From contig NZ_QZEY01000007.1 of assembly GCF_003594875.1 (NCBI RefSeq), positions 1 through 64,000 of the forward strand: a stretch of DNA of 64,000 bases, given 5' to 3'. Both the position numbers and the translations under genes were made by a program. The notes under the pieces are model-generated. The model saw only the letters and a program-made list of their open reading frames with translations, did not search any database and was not told the DNA's origin. This stretch comes from Bailinhaonella thermotolerans. Its GTDB lineage: Bacteria > Actinomycetota > Actinomycetes > Streptosporangiales > Streptosporangiaceae. Positions 19,832 through 29,124 of this stretch are shown piece by piece (within the stretch, counting starts at the first letter, position 1; each line of letters begins with the position of its first letter).

Positions 19832-20773
19832 TCAGTGGTACAGCGATCCGGTGTTGACGACGGGCTGGGTCGCGCGGTCCGAGCACAACACGACGAGGAG
19901 GTTGCTCACCATGGCCGCCTTCCGCTCCTCGTCCAGCTCGACGATGTCCTGTTCGGCCAGGTGGTCGAGAGCCAGCTCGACCATGCCGACCGCGCCCTCC
20001 ACGATACGCTTCCTGGCCGCCACGACGGCGCTCGCCTGCTGCCGCTGGAGCATCGCGCCGGCGATCTCCGGAGAGTACGCCAGGTGGGTCAGCCGCGACT
20101 CGATGATCTTCACCCCGGCGGACTCGACGCGCGCGCCGATCTCGGCGGAGAGGCGCTCGGTGATCTCCTCGGCGTTGTCGCGCAGCGACAGCTTCTGCTC
20201 GTCGTCGTGGGAGTCGTAGGGGTAGCTGGTCGCGATGTGGCGGACCGCCGTCTCGGTCTGGATGCCGACGAACTCCAGGAAGTCGTCCACCTCGAAGACC
20301 GCCTGGGCGGTGTCCTCGACCCGCCACACGACCACGGCGGCGATCTCGATCGGGCTGCCGTCGGCGTCGTTGACCTTCATGACCGCGGTCTCGTGGTTGC
20401 GGATCCGGGTGGAGACCTTGCGGCGCACGGTGAACGGGTTGACCCACCGCAGGCCCTCGGTGCGGATCGTGCCGGTGTAGCGGCCGAGGAACTGCAGCAC
20501 CCGCGCCTCACCCGGCGCGACCTGGGTGAGCCCGGCCCCGACCAGGACCGCCGCGGCCAGCAGCAGCACGCCGACCACCATCAGCCACAGGCCCATCGGG
20601 GCGGACCCGCCCGCGAGCACGGCCACGCCCCAGACCAGGAGCGCGATCGCCACGACGGCGGCCACGGCGACGAGCCCGAACACCGGCAGCCCGGAGGTGC
20701 CGAAGGCGGCCCGCTCCCGGATGCGGGGGCGCGGCATCTCGACCGGGACGTCGGGGGCGTCCGTCACGCTCAT
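19832..20773 (-). CDS. SPFH/Band 7 domain membrane protein
   Basis: A 313-residue stomatin/flotillin-like protein. Two hydrophobic segments ([20 protein letters not shown] and [20 protein letters not shown]) anchor it; the SPFH domain then runs from [19 protein letters not shown] to about residue 270, with the usual [37 protein letters not shown] and [19 protein letters not shown]. Such proteins oligomerise into membrane microdomain scaffolds. AAGGAG lies six to seven nucleotides before the ATG at 20773. It is divergent from an ABC exporter gene across a 96-bp gap holding a palindrome, and is followed at once by the ribbon-helix-helix gene. Confidence 0.88.
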   Translation of the reverse strand: MSVTDAPDVPVEMPRPRIRERAAFGTSGLPVFGLVAVAAVVAIALLVWGVAVLAGGSAPMGLWLMVVGVLLLAAAVLVGAGLTQVAPGEARVLQFLGRYTGTIRTEGLRWVNPFTVRRKVSTRIRNHETAVMKVNDADGSPIEIAAVVVWRVEDTAQAVFEVDDFLEFVGIQTETAVRHIATSYPYDSHDDEQKLSLRDNAEEITERLSAEIGARVESAGVKIIESRLTHLAYSPEIAGAMLQRQQASAVVAARKRIVEGAVGMVELALDHLAEQDIVELDEERKAAMVSNLLVVLCSDRATQPVVNTGSLYH

Positions 20774-20817
20774 CGTTTTCTCCTTCTTGTCGAACCTGTT
20801 AGCGCGAGCCTAGCATT

Positions 20818-20827
20818 GTGATATCAC
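20818..20827. promoter_or_regulatory. Perfect palindrome GTGATATCAC in a divergent promoter region
   Basis: GTGATATCAC is a perfect 10-bp palindrome centred between the SPFH gene (left) and the ABC exporter (right). TAGCAT and TAGGCT-like hexamers lie beside it on the two strands. It is a plausible operator for a dimeric regulator; which protein binds it is not visible. Confidence 0.4.
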
Positions 20828-20869
20828 TTTTTCCAAGCACCCGCCCGACGCCGACGAGAGGGGACGGGG

Positions 20870-21754
20870 ATGCACCTCGCACAAGCCGAACACGTGACCT
20901 GCCGATTCGGGGCCGTGACGGCCCTGGACCGGGTGTCCGTCGAGATCCCCGAGGGACAGTTCCTCGGACTGCTCGGGCCCAACGGCGCGGGCAAGAGCAC
21001 GCTGATCAACCTCTTCGCCGGCCTGCGCCGCCCCACCTCGGGCCGGGTACGGCTGGGCGGCCGCGACCCGCGCCACCCCGCCGCCCGCAGGCACACCGGG
21101 ACGACGCCGCAGGAGACCGGCCTGCCCGCCGCGCTGCGGGTGGGCGAGTGCGTGGACTTCGTCGCCGCGCACTACCCCGACCCGATGCCGCGCGGCGAAC
21201 TGCTGGAGCGGTTCGGCCTGACCGGGCTGGAGCGCCGCCAGACCGGCGGGCTGTCCGGCGGGCAGCGGCGGCGGCTGGCCGTGGCCCTGGCGTTCGCCGG
21301 GCGGCCCCGCCTGGTATTCCTCGACGAGCCCACCACCGGCCTGGACGTGGAGGCCCGCCACGCGCTGTGGGAAGGGGTGCGGGCGTACCACGCCGAGGGC
21401 GGCACGGTCGTGCTCACCAGCCACTACCTGGAGGAGGTGGAGGCGCTGGCCGAACGCGTGCTGATCCTGGACCGGGGCCGGGTCGTCCGCGACGGGACCG
21501 TCGAGGACATCCGCGACGCCGTACGGATCCGGAGGGTCACCCTGCGCGGGGTCTTCCCGCTGCCGCCGCTGTCCGGGCTGGCCGGGCTGGAGCAGGAGGG
21601 CGACGTGACGACCCTGCTCACCGCCGACGTGGACGCCCTCGTCCGCGAACTCGTCGCCGCCGGCGTGCCCCTGGCCGACCTGCGCGTGGACGCGGGCTCC
21701 CTGGAGGACGCCTTCCTCGCCATCACCAGAGCCGAATCGGAAGGGATCTCATGA
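20870..21754 (+). CDS. ABC exporter ATP-binding subunit
   Basis: A 294-residue ATPase of the DrrA/CcmA/ABC-2 type. Walker A is LGPNGAGKST (about residue 38), the Q loop TTPQETGLP, the signature GLSGGQRRRLAVALAF, Walker B RLVFLDEPTTGLD, and the H-loop TSHYLEEVE. The C-terminal 80 residues form the extra regulatory extension typical of this group. Its stop overlaps the ATG of the permease (ATGA), so the two subunits are translationally coupled. GGGG lies immediately ahead of the ATG at 20870. Cargo is unknown; drug, antibiotic or lipid export are typical. Confidence 0.9.
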   Translation: MHLAQAEHVTCRFGAVTALDRVSVEIPEGQFLGLLGPNGAGKSTLINLFAGLRRPTSGRVRLGGRDPRHPAARRHTGTTPQETGLPAALRVGECVDFVAAHYPDPMPRGELLERFGLTGLERRQTGGLSGGQRRRLAVALAFAGRPRLVFLDEPTTGLDVEARHALWEGVRAYHAEGGTVVLTSHYLEEVEALAERVLILDRGRVVRDGTVEDIRDAVRIRRVTLRGVFPLPPLSGLAGLEQEGDVTTLLTADVDALVRELVAAGVPLADLRVDAGSLEDAFLAITRAESEGIS

Positions 21755-22494
21755 CCTCCCTCGCCCTCGCCCACGCGAAGTACGGCCTGCTCGAAGTGCT
21801 CCGCACGCCCGCCCTGCTCGCCGTGATCCCGGCCGGGCCCGCCGCGGGCATGTTCTTCTTCGTCGTGCCGAACGTCGGCGGCGACCCCGCCGCCGCGACC
21901 GCCATCTCCGGGTCGATGGCGACCTTCACCGCCCTGATCACGTGCCTGGTGTACCTCGGCATCCAGATCTCCGAGACCAGGAACGGCCCGTGGTACCCCT
22001 ACCTGCGCACCCTGCCCGCCGGGCCCGCGCCCGGGTTCGCCGGCCTGGCCGCCGTCAGCCTGGTCCTGGTCGTGCTGCTCGCGGCGATTCCGGTCGGGCT
22101 GATCGCGGCGCTCTTCACCCCCGCGACCGCCTCCCCCGCGCGGCTGCTCCTGGCGCTCGGCGCGCTCACGCTCGGCACGGTCCCGTTCGCGCTCCTGTCC
22201 CTCGCCATCGCCCACGCGCTCCCGCCCAAGGCCGCGACGGCCGTGGCCAACGTCGTGATGATCCCGCTCGCGTTCGGGGGCGGCCTGTTCCACGATCCGC
22301 GCCACCTGCCGGAGTTCATCGAGACGATCTCCCCCTACCTGCCGACCCGCAGCGCGGCCGAACTGGTGTGGAGCGCCCTCCTGGGCACCCGCCCCGCGGC
22401 CGTCCCCCTGATCAGCCTGGCCGCCTGGACCCTCGCCCTCGCCGCCGCGGCCCTGTGGGCCCACCGCCGCGACGAGACCCGCCGCTTCCGCTGA
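21751..22494 (+). CDS. ABC-2 type permease subunit
   Basis: A 247-residue integral membrane protein with six predicted helices, for example ALITCLVYLGIQI, AAVSLVLVVLLAAIPVGLIA and LISLAAWTLALAAAALWA. The ABC-2 type hallmark is the late PYLPTRSAAELVW region after LAFGGGLFHDP, matching the conserved P-x-x-x-P segment of DrrB-like permeases. It forms a transporter with the preceding ATPase; the start codon overlaps its stop by four nucleotides. A strong hairpin 17 bp downstream ends the unit. Confidence 0.88.
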   Translation: MTSLALAHAKYGLLEVLRTPALLAVIPAGPAAGMFFFVVPNVGGDPAAATAISGSMATFTALITCLVYLGIQISETRNGPWYPYLRTLPAGPAPGFAGLAAVSLVLVVLLAAIPVGLIAALFTPATASPARLLLALGALTLGTVPFALLSLAIAHALPPKAATAVANVVMIPLAFGGGLFHDPRHLPEFIETISPYLPTRSAAELVWSALLGTRPAAVPLISLAAWTLALAAAALWAHRRDETRRFR

Positions 22495-22510
22495 CCCGGG
22501 CCGAAAGGGA

Positions 22511-22541
22511 GAAGGGGGCGCCCTGGGCGGGCGCCCCCTTC
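22511..22541. terminator. Bidirectional terminator hairpin
   Basis: A 13-bp perfect stem GAAGGGGGCGCCC/GGGCGCCCCCTTC with loop TGGGC. It lies between the convergent ends of the ABC permease (22494) and the ABC-F gene (22546), so it can serve both. Confidence 0.8.
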
Positions 22542-22545
22542 CGGG

Positions 22546-24267
22546 TCAGCGGTCCTTGCGGAGCCAGCGGGTGATGCCGAGGGTCTCCAGGAACGGCAGG
22601 TCGTGGCTGACCACGACCAGCGCTCCCCGGTAGGCCGACAGCGCCTGGGAGAGCTGGCGGACGCTGGCCATGTCGAGGTTGTTGGTCGGCTCGTCCAGCA
22701 GCAGGAGCTGCGGGGCGGGCTCGGCCGACAGCAGCGCCGCCAGGACCGCGCGGAACCGCTCGCCACCCGACAGGGTGCCCGCGAGCTGGACCGCCCGGTC
22801 ACCCCGGAACAGGAAGCGCGCCAGCCGCGCCCGGACCTCGGTCACCGGGGCGTCCGGGGCGAACCGCCGCACGTTGTCCAGCACGCTCAGCGACTCGTCC
22901 AGCAGGTCCAGCCGCTGCGGCAGGTACCGCACCGGCACCGCCGCCTCGGCCCGCCCGATCACCGGAGCCCCGTCCCCCGGCGTTCCGTCGCCCGGCGTTC
23001 CGTCGCCCGGCGTTCCGTCGCCCGGCGTTCGGCGCTCCCCGCCGGGCTCCGCCGCGCCGTACGGCCCGCCGCCGGGCGCCGTGCCGTACGCGGACATGAT
23101 CGCGCGCAGCAGCGTGGTCTTCCCGGCGCCGTTGGGGCCGGTCAGGGCCACGCGCTCCGGGCCCCGCAGGACGAGCTCCTCGATCGCCTCGGCCTCGGAG
23201 TCGGGACCGCCACGCAGCTCGGACAGGCCCGGCACCCCCGCGAGGGTGAGGACCGTGCGTCCCGCGGGGACCTCGGTCTCCGGCAGGGACACGCGGATCT
23301 CGCGGTCGTCGCGGAGCGCCAGCTCCGCCTCGCTCAGGCGCTCGCGCGCCTGGTCGAGCTTCTCGGCGTGCATGTTCTTGTGCTTGCCCGCCGCGACCTG
23401 CGCCTGCCGCTTCCGCTCCTGCATGACGATCTTCGGCTCGCGCTTCTGGGCGTACATCTTGTTGCCGTAGCGAACCCGCCGCGCCAGCTTGACCTGGGCC
23501 TCCTCCCACTCGCGCTTCTGCCGCTTCACGTCGCCCTCGGCGACCCTGACCATGCGCTCGGCCGCCTCCTGCTCGGCGGCGAGCATCTCCTCGTACTCCG
23601 ACAGGTTCCCGCCGAACACGCGGACGTCCCCGTCGCGCAGGTCGGCGATCTGGTCCACCAGGTCGAGCAGGGCGCGATCGTGGCTGACCACCACCAGCAC
23701 CCCGGTCCAGGACTCCACCGCGGCGTACAGCCGCCGCCGGGCGTCCAGGTCCAGGTTGTTGGTCGGCTCGTCGAGCAGCAGCACCTCCGGCCGCCGCACG
23801 AGCAGCGCCGCCAGGCCCACCATGACGATCTCGCCCCCGGACAGCGTGTCCGCCGTACGGTCGAGCCCGACGTGGTCCAGGCCGAGCCGGTCCAGCTCGG
23901 CCCGGGCGCGCTCCTCGACGTCCCAGTCGTCGCCGATCACCTCGAAGTGGGCGGGCGAGACGTCCCCGCTCTCGATCGCGTTCAGCGCGGCGCGCTTCTC
24001 GCTGATCCCGAGCAGGTCGGACACGTCGCGGCCGGTGGTGAGGGGCAGGTTCTGCGGCAGGTAGCCGACCTCGCCCGCCACGCTGATCGACCCGGAGGAC
24101 GGGCGCAGCTCCCCGGCGATCAGCCGGAGCAGGGTCGACTTGCCGGAACCGTTGACGCCCATGAGGCCGGTACGGCCGGCGCCGAAGGCGACGTCGAGGC
24201 CGGACAGGACCGGGGTCCCGTCGGCCCACTCGAAGGACACGTCGTCACAGACGATGGAAAAAGACAT
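22546..24267 (-). CDS. ABC-F family ATPase
   Basis: A 573-residue soluble protein with two ABC domains and no membrane part. Domain 1 has Walker A MGVNGSGKST, signature LSGGEIVMVG and Walker B EVLLLDEPTNNLD. The linker (about residues 230-330) is rich in Arg, Lys, Glu and Gln (VKRQKREWEEAQVKLARRV), as in the P-site tRNA interaction arm. Domain 2 has TGPNGAGKTT, LSGGERFRAV and LLLLDEPTNNLD. ABC-F proteins act on the ribosome as translation factors or antibiotic-resistance proteins. A GDGTP pentapeptide repeat is inserted in domain 2 after Walker A. GAGGAG lies eight nucleotides before the ATG at 24267. The long leader (see 24268-24530) is typical of inducible members. Confidence 0.9.
   Translation of the reverse strand: MSFSIVCDDVSFEWADGTPVLSGLDVAFGAGRTGLMGVNGSGKSTLLRLIAGELRPSSGSISVAGEVGYLPQNLPLTTGRDVSDLLGISEKRAALNAIESGDVSPAHFEVIGDDWDVEERARAELDRLGLDHVGLDRTADTLSGGEIVMVGLAALLVRRPEVLLLDEPTNNLDLDARRRLYAAVESWTGVLVVVSHDRALLDLVDQIADLRDGDVRVFGGNLSEYEEMLAAEQEAAERMVRVAEGDVKRQKREWEEAQVKLARRVRYGNKMYAQKREPKIVMQERKRQAQVAAGKHKNMHAEKLDQARERLSEAELALRDDREIRVSLPETEVPAGRTVLTLAGVPGLSELRGGPDSEAEAIEELVLRGPERVALTGPNGAGKTTLLRAIMSAYGTAPGGGPYGAAEPGGERRTPGDGTPGDGTPGDGTPGDGAPVIGRAEAAVPVRYLPQRLDLLDESLSVLDNVRRFAPDAPVTEVRARLARFLFRGDRAVQLAGTLSGGERFRAVLAALLSAEPAPQLLLLDEPTNNLDMASVRQLSQALSAYRGALVVVSHDLPFLETLGITRWLRKDR
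22981..23025. repeat. Three 15-bp tandem repeats inside the ABC-F gene
   Basis: Three exact copies of CGTTCCGTCGCCCGG, flanked by partial copies, encode the in-frame GDGTP pentapeptide. They lie between Walker A and the signature motif of the second ABC domain, probably in a surface loop. Confidence 0.85.
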
Positions 24268-24530
24268 AAGGGCGGCTCCTCACCGTGTCTGGAAGTTTCA
24301 GGACACGTGGAGACACCGCGCGCGCAGGCCGCCGTACCGGATGGCCGGGAAGAGGATCGGGCGCCGTCCGCGGGAAGCGGAGAGAACGAGGCGTGGACGA
24401 TCGTCTGAGGTCGGGCGTGCGCACAGCAAGGGGGCGCGGCGTCTCGGCCTCAGATCTCCAACAGATTCACCTCGTAGGACGGCGACAAAGCTCGATCAAC
24501 GTACTCTCCAACCGCCGACCCGTCAAGAGC
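24268..24530 (-). promoter_or_regulatory. Promoter and about 225-nt leader of the ABC-F gene
   Basis: On the minus strand TTGACG (24526-24521), a 17-bp spacer and TACGTT (24503-24498) make the best sigma-70-like promoter in the window. The transcript then carries a leader of over 200 nt. It includes a six-codon frame MNLLEI (GTG start, TGA stop, 24472-24452), whose end overlaps the start of a stem CTGAGGCCG/CGACCTCAG (about 24414-24453). A hairpin CGTGTC/GACACG (24284-24307) sits right before the Shine-Dalgarno. This suggests leader-peptide attenuation as known for ABC-F resistance genes; no U-tract terminator is evident, so the mechanism is unproven. The short frame lacks a good ribosome site. 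Confidence 0.5.
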
Positions 24531-24553
24531 ATTCCCCGAAATTCTCCAACCCT

Positions 24554-24610
24554 CGCCGTGATCACGCGGTTCTGAACACACGCTGTGCGTGAAACCGCAT
24601 GATCACGGCG
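24554..24610. repeat. GTGATC-type inverted repeat, copy D
   Basis: Twenty-nt arms, cgccgtgatcacgcggttct (24554-24573) and its near complement (24591-24610), pair with two or three mismatches around a 17-nt loop with its own ACGC/GCGT stem. It lies 37 bp downstream of the leftward dnaE stop, between dnaE and the ABC-F promoter, so it may terminate dnaE. Its ends match the palindromes near 5.7, 7.7 and 19.4 kb. Confidence 0.7.
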
Positions 24611-24647
24611 CGGCGGACCACGCGAACGACGCGCCCGGGAGCGGGGG

Positions 24648-27600
24648 TCAGGCGCCCAGGCAGGCGGGGCCGAGGAGTTGCTTCAGGTCGCCCATGAGGG
24701 CGGGGGACGGGGTGACGCGGAGGCGGTCATCCAGGCGGACGACCGTGGTCTTGGCCCCGTTGTGGAGCTGGAGGTGGACCTCCGTCGTGCCGGGATGGGT
24801 CGTCAGGACCTCCTTGAGACGGCCGACGACCGGCGGGGTGCAGCGCGCCGTGGCCAGGCTGACGACCAGCGGACCGCCCGCCTCCTGCGAGAGGTCGGGC
24901 GCCGTCATCTCCATCGCGATCAGCTTCGGGGTGTCCTCGCGCTTGTCCAGGCGGGCCTTGACCAGCACGATCGCGTCCTCGGCGAGCACCGTCGCGCAGA
25001 GCTGGTACGCCGAGGGGAAGATCATCAGGTCGATCGCGCCTTCGAGGTCCTCCAGGGTCACCATGACCCAGGTGTCGCCCTTCTTGGTGACCTTGCGCTG
25101 CAGGCCCGACAGGATGCCGCCCACGGTGACGATCTGCCCGTCGGCGCGGCCCTCGTCCTGGAGCGAGGCGATCGAGCAGTCGGCCGCCTTGGCCAGGATG
25201 TGCTCCACGCCGAAGAGCGGGTGGTCCGAGACGTACAGGCCGAGCATCTCCCGCTCGAACGCCAGCAGCGTCGTCTTGTCCCACTCCCCCGGCGGGATCT
25301 GCACGTCGAAGGTGGCGTCCTCGGAGCCCTCCACCGCGCCGAACAGGGAGTCCTGGCCGATGGCCTCGTTGCGCTTGATGTCGATGATCGCGTCCACGGC
25401 CTGCTCGTGCACCATGATCAGGCCCTTGCGGACGTGCCCGAGCGAGTCGAACGCGCCCGCCTTGATCAGCGACTCGATGACGCGCTTGTTGCAGACGATC
25501 GGCGGCACCTTGCGCAGGAAGTCCTTGAAGTCGGCGAACCGGCCCTTCTCGGTGCGCGCCGCGATGATGCCGTCCACCACGTTGCCGCCCACGTTGCGTA
25601 CGGCCGAGAGCCCGAAGCGGATCTCGTCGTCGCCGCGCGGGGCGAAGTTGAACTCCGACTCGTTGACGTCCGGCGGGAGCACCTTGATGCCCATGCGGCG
25701 GCACTCGTTGAGGTAGAGGGCCGACTTGTCCTTGTCGTCCTTGACCGAGGTGAGCAGGGCGGCCATGTACTCGGCCGGGTAGTTCGCCTTGAGGTAGGCG
25801 GTCCAGTACGAGACGAGGCCGTATCCGGCGGTGTGCGCCTTGTTGAACGCGTAGTCGGAGAACGGCAGCAGGATGTCCCACAGCGCCTTGATCGCGCCGT
25901 CGGAGAAGCCGTTCTCCTTCATCCCCGACTCGAAGGTGGCGAACTGCTTGTCCAGCTCGGCCTTCTTCTTCTTGCCCATCGCGCGGCGGAGCAGGTCCGC
26001 GCCGCCGAGCGAGTAGCCGGCGACCTTCTGCGCGATGGCCATGACCTGCTCCTGATACACGATCAGGCCGTAGGTCGTGTCGAGGATCTCCTTGAGCGGC
26101 TCCTCCAGCTCCGGGTGGATCGGGACGATCTCCTGCTGGCCGTTCTTGCGGAGCGCGTAGTTGGTGTGGGAGTTGGCGCCCATCGGGCCGGGCCGGTAGA
26201 GCGCCAGGACCGCGGAGATGTCCTCGAAGTTGTCGGGCTTCATCAGCCGCAGCAGGCCGCGCATGGGCCCGCCGTCGAGCTGGAACACGCCCAGGGTGTC
26301 GCCGCGCGCCAGCAGCTCGTAGGTCGGCTTGTCGTCCAGCGGGAGCTTGAGCAGGTCGAGCTCGACGCCCTTGTTCCTGGCGATCGCCTTGAGGGCGTCG
26401 TCCATGATCGTGAGGTTGCGCAGGCCCAGGAAGTCCATCTTGAGCAGGCCGAGCGTCTCACACGTCGGGTAGTCGAACTGCGTGATGATCGCGCCGTCCG
26501 CCTCCCGCTGCATGATCGGGATGTGGTCGGTCAGCGTCTCGGCCGACATGATGACGCCGGCGGCGTGCACGCCGGTCTGCCGGATCAGGCCCTCCAGGCC
26601 GCGCCCGAGGTCCATGACCTGCTTGACGTCCACGTCCTCTTCGTAGAGCCGCCGCAGCTCGCCCGCCTCGGCGTAGCGCGGGTGGTCCTTGTCGAAGATG
26701 CCCGAGAGCGGGATGTCCTTGCCCATGACGGCGGGCGGGAACGCCTTGGAGACGCGGTCGCCCAGGGCGTACGGGAAGCCCAGGACGCGCGAGGCGTCCT
26801 TGATCGCCGCTTTCGCCTTGATCGTGCCGAAGGTGGCGATCATGGCGACCTTGTCGGAGCCCCACTTCTCCGTGACGTACCGGATCACGTCACCGCGCCG
26901 GCGCTCGTCGAAGTCGATGTCGATGTCGGGCATCGAGACGCGCTCGGGGTTGAGGAAGCGCTCGAAGATGAGGCCGTGGGGCAGCGGGTCCAGGTCGGTG
27001 ATCCCCATGGCGTACGCCACCAGGGAGCCGGCGGCGGAACCACGGCCGGGGCCGACGCGGATGCCGTTGTTCTTGGCCCACATGATGAAGTCGGCGACGA
27101 CGAGGAAGTACGAGGGGAACCCCATCTGGAGGATGACGTCCATCTCGTACTCGGCCTGGCGGCGGTGCTCCTCGTCGTAGCCGTCGGGGAAGCGCCGGTC
27201 CATGCCCGCCCAGACTTCCTTGCGGAACCAGGACTCCTCGGTCTCGCCCTCGGGCACCGGGAAGCGCGGCATGAGGTTCTTGAACTCGAACATGCCGCCC
27301 GTGTCGACCTTCTCGGCCACGAGCAGCGTGTTGCGGCAGCCCTCGGCCCAGATGTCGGAGGAGTCCACGCCCCGCATCTCGTCGGCGCTCTTGAGGTAGT
27401 AGCCGGAGCCGTCGAAGCGGAAGCGGTCGGGGTCGGAGAGCTGCTTGCCGGTCTGGATGCACAGGAGAGCGTCGTGGGCCGCGGCCTCGCTCTCGTGCGT
27501 GTAGTGCGAGTCGTTGGTGACGATCGGCGGGATGCCGAGTTTGCGGGAGATCTCGATCAGGCCGTCGCGCACCCGGCGCTCGATGTCCAGGCCGTGGTCC

Positions 27601-28172
27601 ATCAGCTCCAGGAAGTAGTGCTCCTTCCCGAAGATCTCCTGCGCCTTGGCGGCGGCGGCCAGCGCCTTGTCGAACTGGCCCAGCCGCAGCCGGGTCTGCA
27701 CCTCGCCGGAGGGGCAGCCGGTGGTGGCCATCAGGCCCCCGGCGTGCTCGGCGATCAGGTCCAGGTCCATCCGGGGGTACTTGACCGCGTAACCCTCGGT
27801 GTAGGCGCGCGAGGTCAGCCGGAACAGGTTGTGCAGGCCCTCGTTGTTCCGCGCCCAGATCGTCTTGTGGGTGTAGAGACCGCCGCCGGAGACGTCGTCG
27901 CGCTTCTGGCTCGGCTCGCCCCAGTGGACGCGGGCCTTGTGCATGCGCGACTCGGGCGCGACGTAGGCCTCGATCCCGATGATCGGCGTGACCCCGGCGT
28001 CGCTCGCCTTCTTCCAGAAGTCGTACGCCCCGTGCATGTTGCCGTGGTCGGTCATCGCGATCGCCGGCATCTTCTGCCGTTCGACCTCGGCGAACAACTG
28101 CTTGAGCCTGGCCGCGCCGTCGAGCATCGAATACTCGGTGTGAACGTGCAGGTGCACGAACGACTCGGCCAT
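24648..28172 (-). CDS. dnaE: DNA polymerase III alpha subunit
   Basis: A 1174-residue DnaE1-type replicative polymerase, close to the usual actinobacterial length. The PHP domain starts [19 protein letters not shown], with [10 protein letters not shown]. The catalytic core holds [18 protein letters not shown] and [13 protein letters not shown], where the paired Asp residues bind the metals; the third Asp lies in the [12 protein letters not shown] region. The [32 protein letters not shown] segment (in pieces) and the helix-hairpin-helix, OB-fold and tau-binding C-terminal parts follow. GAGGAGG precedes the ATG at 28172 by about nine nucleotides. The gene stands alone, as in related genomes. 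Confidence 0.96.
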   Translation of the reverse strand: MAESFVHLHVHTEYSMLDGAARLKQLFAEVERQKMPAIAMTDHGNMHGAYDFWKKASDAGVTPIIGIEAYVAPESRMHKARVHWGEPSQKRDDVSGGGLYTHKTIWARNNEGLHNLFRLTSRAYTEGYAVKYPRMDLDLIAEHAGGLMATTGCPSGEVQTRLRLGQFDKALAAAAKAQEIFGKEHYFLELMDHGLDIERRVRDGLIEISRKLGIPPIVTNDSHYTHESEAAAHDALLCIQTGKQLSDPDRFRFDGSGYYLKSADEMRGVDSSDIWAEGCRNTLLVAEKVDTGGMFEFKNLMPRFPVPEGETEESWFRKEVWAGMDRRFPDGYDEEHRRQAEYEMDVILQMGFPSYFLVVADFIMWAKNNGIRVGPGRGSAAGSLVAYAMGITDLDPLPHGLIFERFLNPERVSMPDIDIDFDERRRGDVIRYVTEKWGSDKVAMIATFGTIKAKAAIKDASRVLGFPYALGDRVSKAFPPAVMGKDIPLSGIFDKDHPRYAEAGELRRLYEEDVDVKQVMDLGRGLEGLIRQTGVHAAGVIMSAETLTDHIPIMQREADGAIITQFDYPTCETLGLLKMDFLGLRNLTIMDDALKAIARNKGVELDLLKLPLDDKPTYELLARGDTLGVFQLDGGPMRGLLRLMKPDNFEDISAVLALYRPGPMGANSHTNYALRKNGQQEIVPIHPELEEPLKEILDTTYGLIVYQEQVMAIAQKVAGYSLGGADLLRRAMGKKKKAELDKQFATFESGMKENGFSDGAIKALWDILLPFSDYAFNKAHTAGYGLVSYWTAYLKANYPAEYMAALLTSVKDDKDKSALYLNECRRMGIKVLPPDVNESEFNFAPRGDDEIRFGLSAVRNVGGNVVDGIIAARTEKGRFADFKDFLRKVPPIVCNKRVIESLIKAGAFDSLGHVRKGLIMVHEQAVDAIIDIKRNEAIGQDSLFGAVEGSEDATFDVQIPPGEWDKTTLLAFEREMLGLYVSDHPLFGVEHILAKAADCSIASLQDEGRADGQIVTVGGILSGLQRKVTKKGDTWVMVTLEDLEGAIDLMIFPSAYQLCATVLAEDAIVLVKARLDKREDTPKLIAMEMTAPDLSQEAGGPLVVSLATARCTPPVVGRLKEVLTTHPGTTEVHLQLHNGAKTTVVRLDDRLRVTPSPALMGDLKQLLGPACLGA

Positions 28173-28401
28173 GTGGGCGACCCCTCCTCTGGTACCGCGC
28201 TCCGCTGCCCCCGAAGCCTAATCCGAACCGCGGGCCGCCGCGCCCGGCGACGCGCATTGGAACAAGTTCCACTCCAGCCCCGCGGGCCCCGGCCGCCCGG
28301 CCGCTTCGCGGTTCCCGCTGGACTCACGAACCCGCACGTGACAACGTGTTCCACTCGGGGTGCCGGGGCAGGGGTTCACGGGATTCACGAGGGGGCACGG
28401 G

Positions 28402-29124
28402 GTGGCGGAGGGGCGGAGCGACCGGGTCGCGCTGACGGTCCTCGGGGCGTTCGCGGCGTTGTCGGGGCTGCTGTGCCTGGTGGAGGCGGGCGACGCGGGC
28501 GTGGGCTATCTCGGGCCGCTCGTGCTCGCCGTGGGGATCGGCGCCGGCTGGCACGTGGCGGGCGTGCGTCAGCGCGTCGCCGCGCGGGAGAGGAAGGGCA
28601 CGGCCTGGATCCTGCCCGTCGTCGTGTGGACGGGCGCGGCGCTGGGGATCGCCGCGGTCCTCATCCGGTACGCCGTGCCAGCGCCGGAGGGCATGAACCC
28701 GCGCGACGTGGCCAACCGGCTGCCCCAGCCGTACGGCGGGTACGCCCGGGCGCTGGGGTTCGCGCTGGGCGCGCTGTTCTGGCACTTCGTCCTCGGGGCG
28801 TACCTGCGGAGCCGCCGCCTCGCCGCCGCGGGCCCGGACGGCCCGGGCCGCCGGGGCCGCGCCGGCGACCCGGACGACCCGCACGACCCGGACGACCCGG
28901 ACGACCCGCACGACCCGCACGACCCGCACGACCCGGACGACCCGCACGACCCGGACGATTCGGGTGGCCCGGACGATTCGGGTGGCCCGGGCGGCTCGCG
29001 GGCCGTACGGCGGGGCGCGGCGGCGGAGCCGGGGCGGGCGGTCAGGAAGAGGCGCGGAGGGACTGGACGTGCCAGCGGCCGTCGAGGTGGTGGACCCGCA
29101 GGGGGCGGCCGAAGCAGGCGCTGA
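28402..29124 (+). CDS. Membrane protein with Asp-Pro-Asp/His repeat tail
   Basis: A 240-residue protein from the GTG at 28402, which has GAGGGGG about seven nucleotides upstream. Four hydrophobic segments lie in the first 140 residues (VLGAFAALSGLLCLV, YLGPLVLAVGIGAGW, AWILPVVVWTGAALGIAAVLI, ALGFALGALFWHFVLGAYL). A cytoplasmic tail follows, with ten tandem tripeptides DPD or DPH, then two DSGGPD units and a Gly/Arg-rich end. The tail could bind divalent metal, but this is speculative. The frame overruns the end of the convergent ABC ATPase gene by 83 bp, so the true C-terminus may be shorter if an indel lies in the repeat. No family is recognised. Confidence 0.6.
   Translation: MAEGRSDRVALTVLGAFAALSGLLCLVEAGDAGVGYLGPLVLAVGIGAGWHVAGVRQRVAARERKGTAWILPVVVWTGAALGIAAVLIRYAVPAPEGMNPRDVANRLPQPYGGYARALGFALGALFWHFVLGAYLRSRRLAAAGPDGPGRRGRAGDPDDPHDPDDPDDPHDPHDPHDPDDPHDPDDSGGPDDSGGPGGSRAVRRGAAAEPGRAVRKRRGGTGRASGRRGGGPAGGGRSRR
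28867..28956. repeat. Ten 9-bp tandem repeats (GAC CCG SAC)
   Basis: Ten in-frame copies of GACCCGSAC encode alternating DPD and DPH tripeptides. An 18-bp repeat GATTCGGGTGGCCCGGAC begins right after, at 28957. Because the unit is a multiple of three, copy-number change would alter tail length without a frameshift. Confidence 0.9.

Noticed and set aside
28259-28270. LexA (SOS) box before dnaE
   Set aside because: GGAAC-AA-GTTCC has a 2-bp centre; actinobacterial SOS boxes have GAAC-N4-GTTC. The spacing does not fit.
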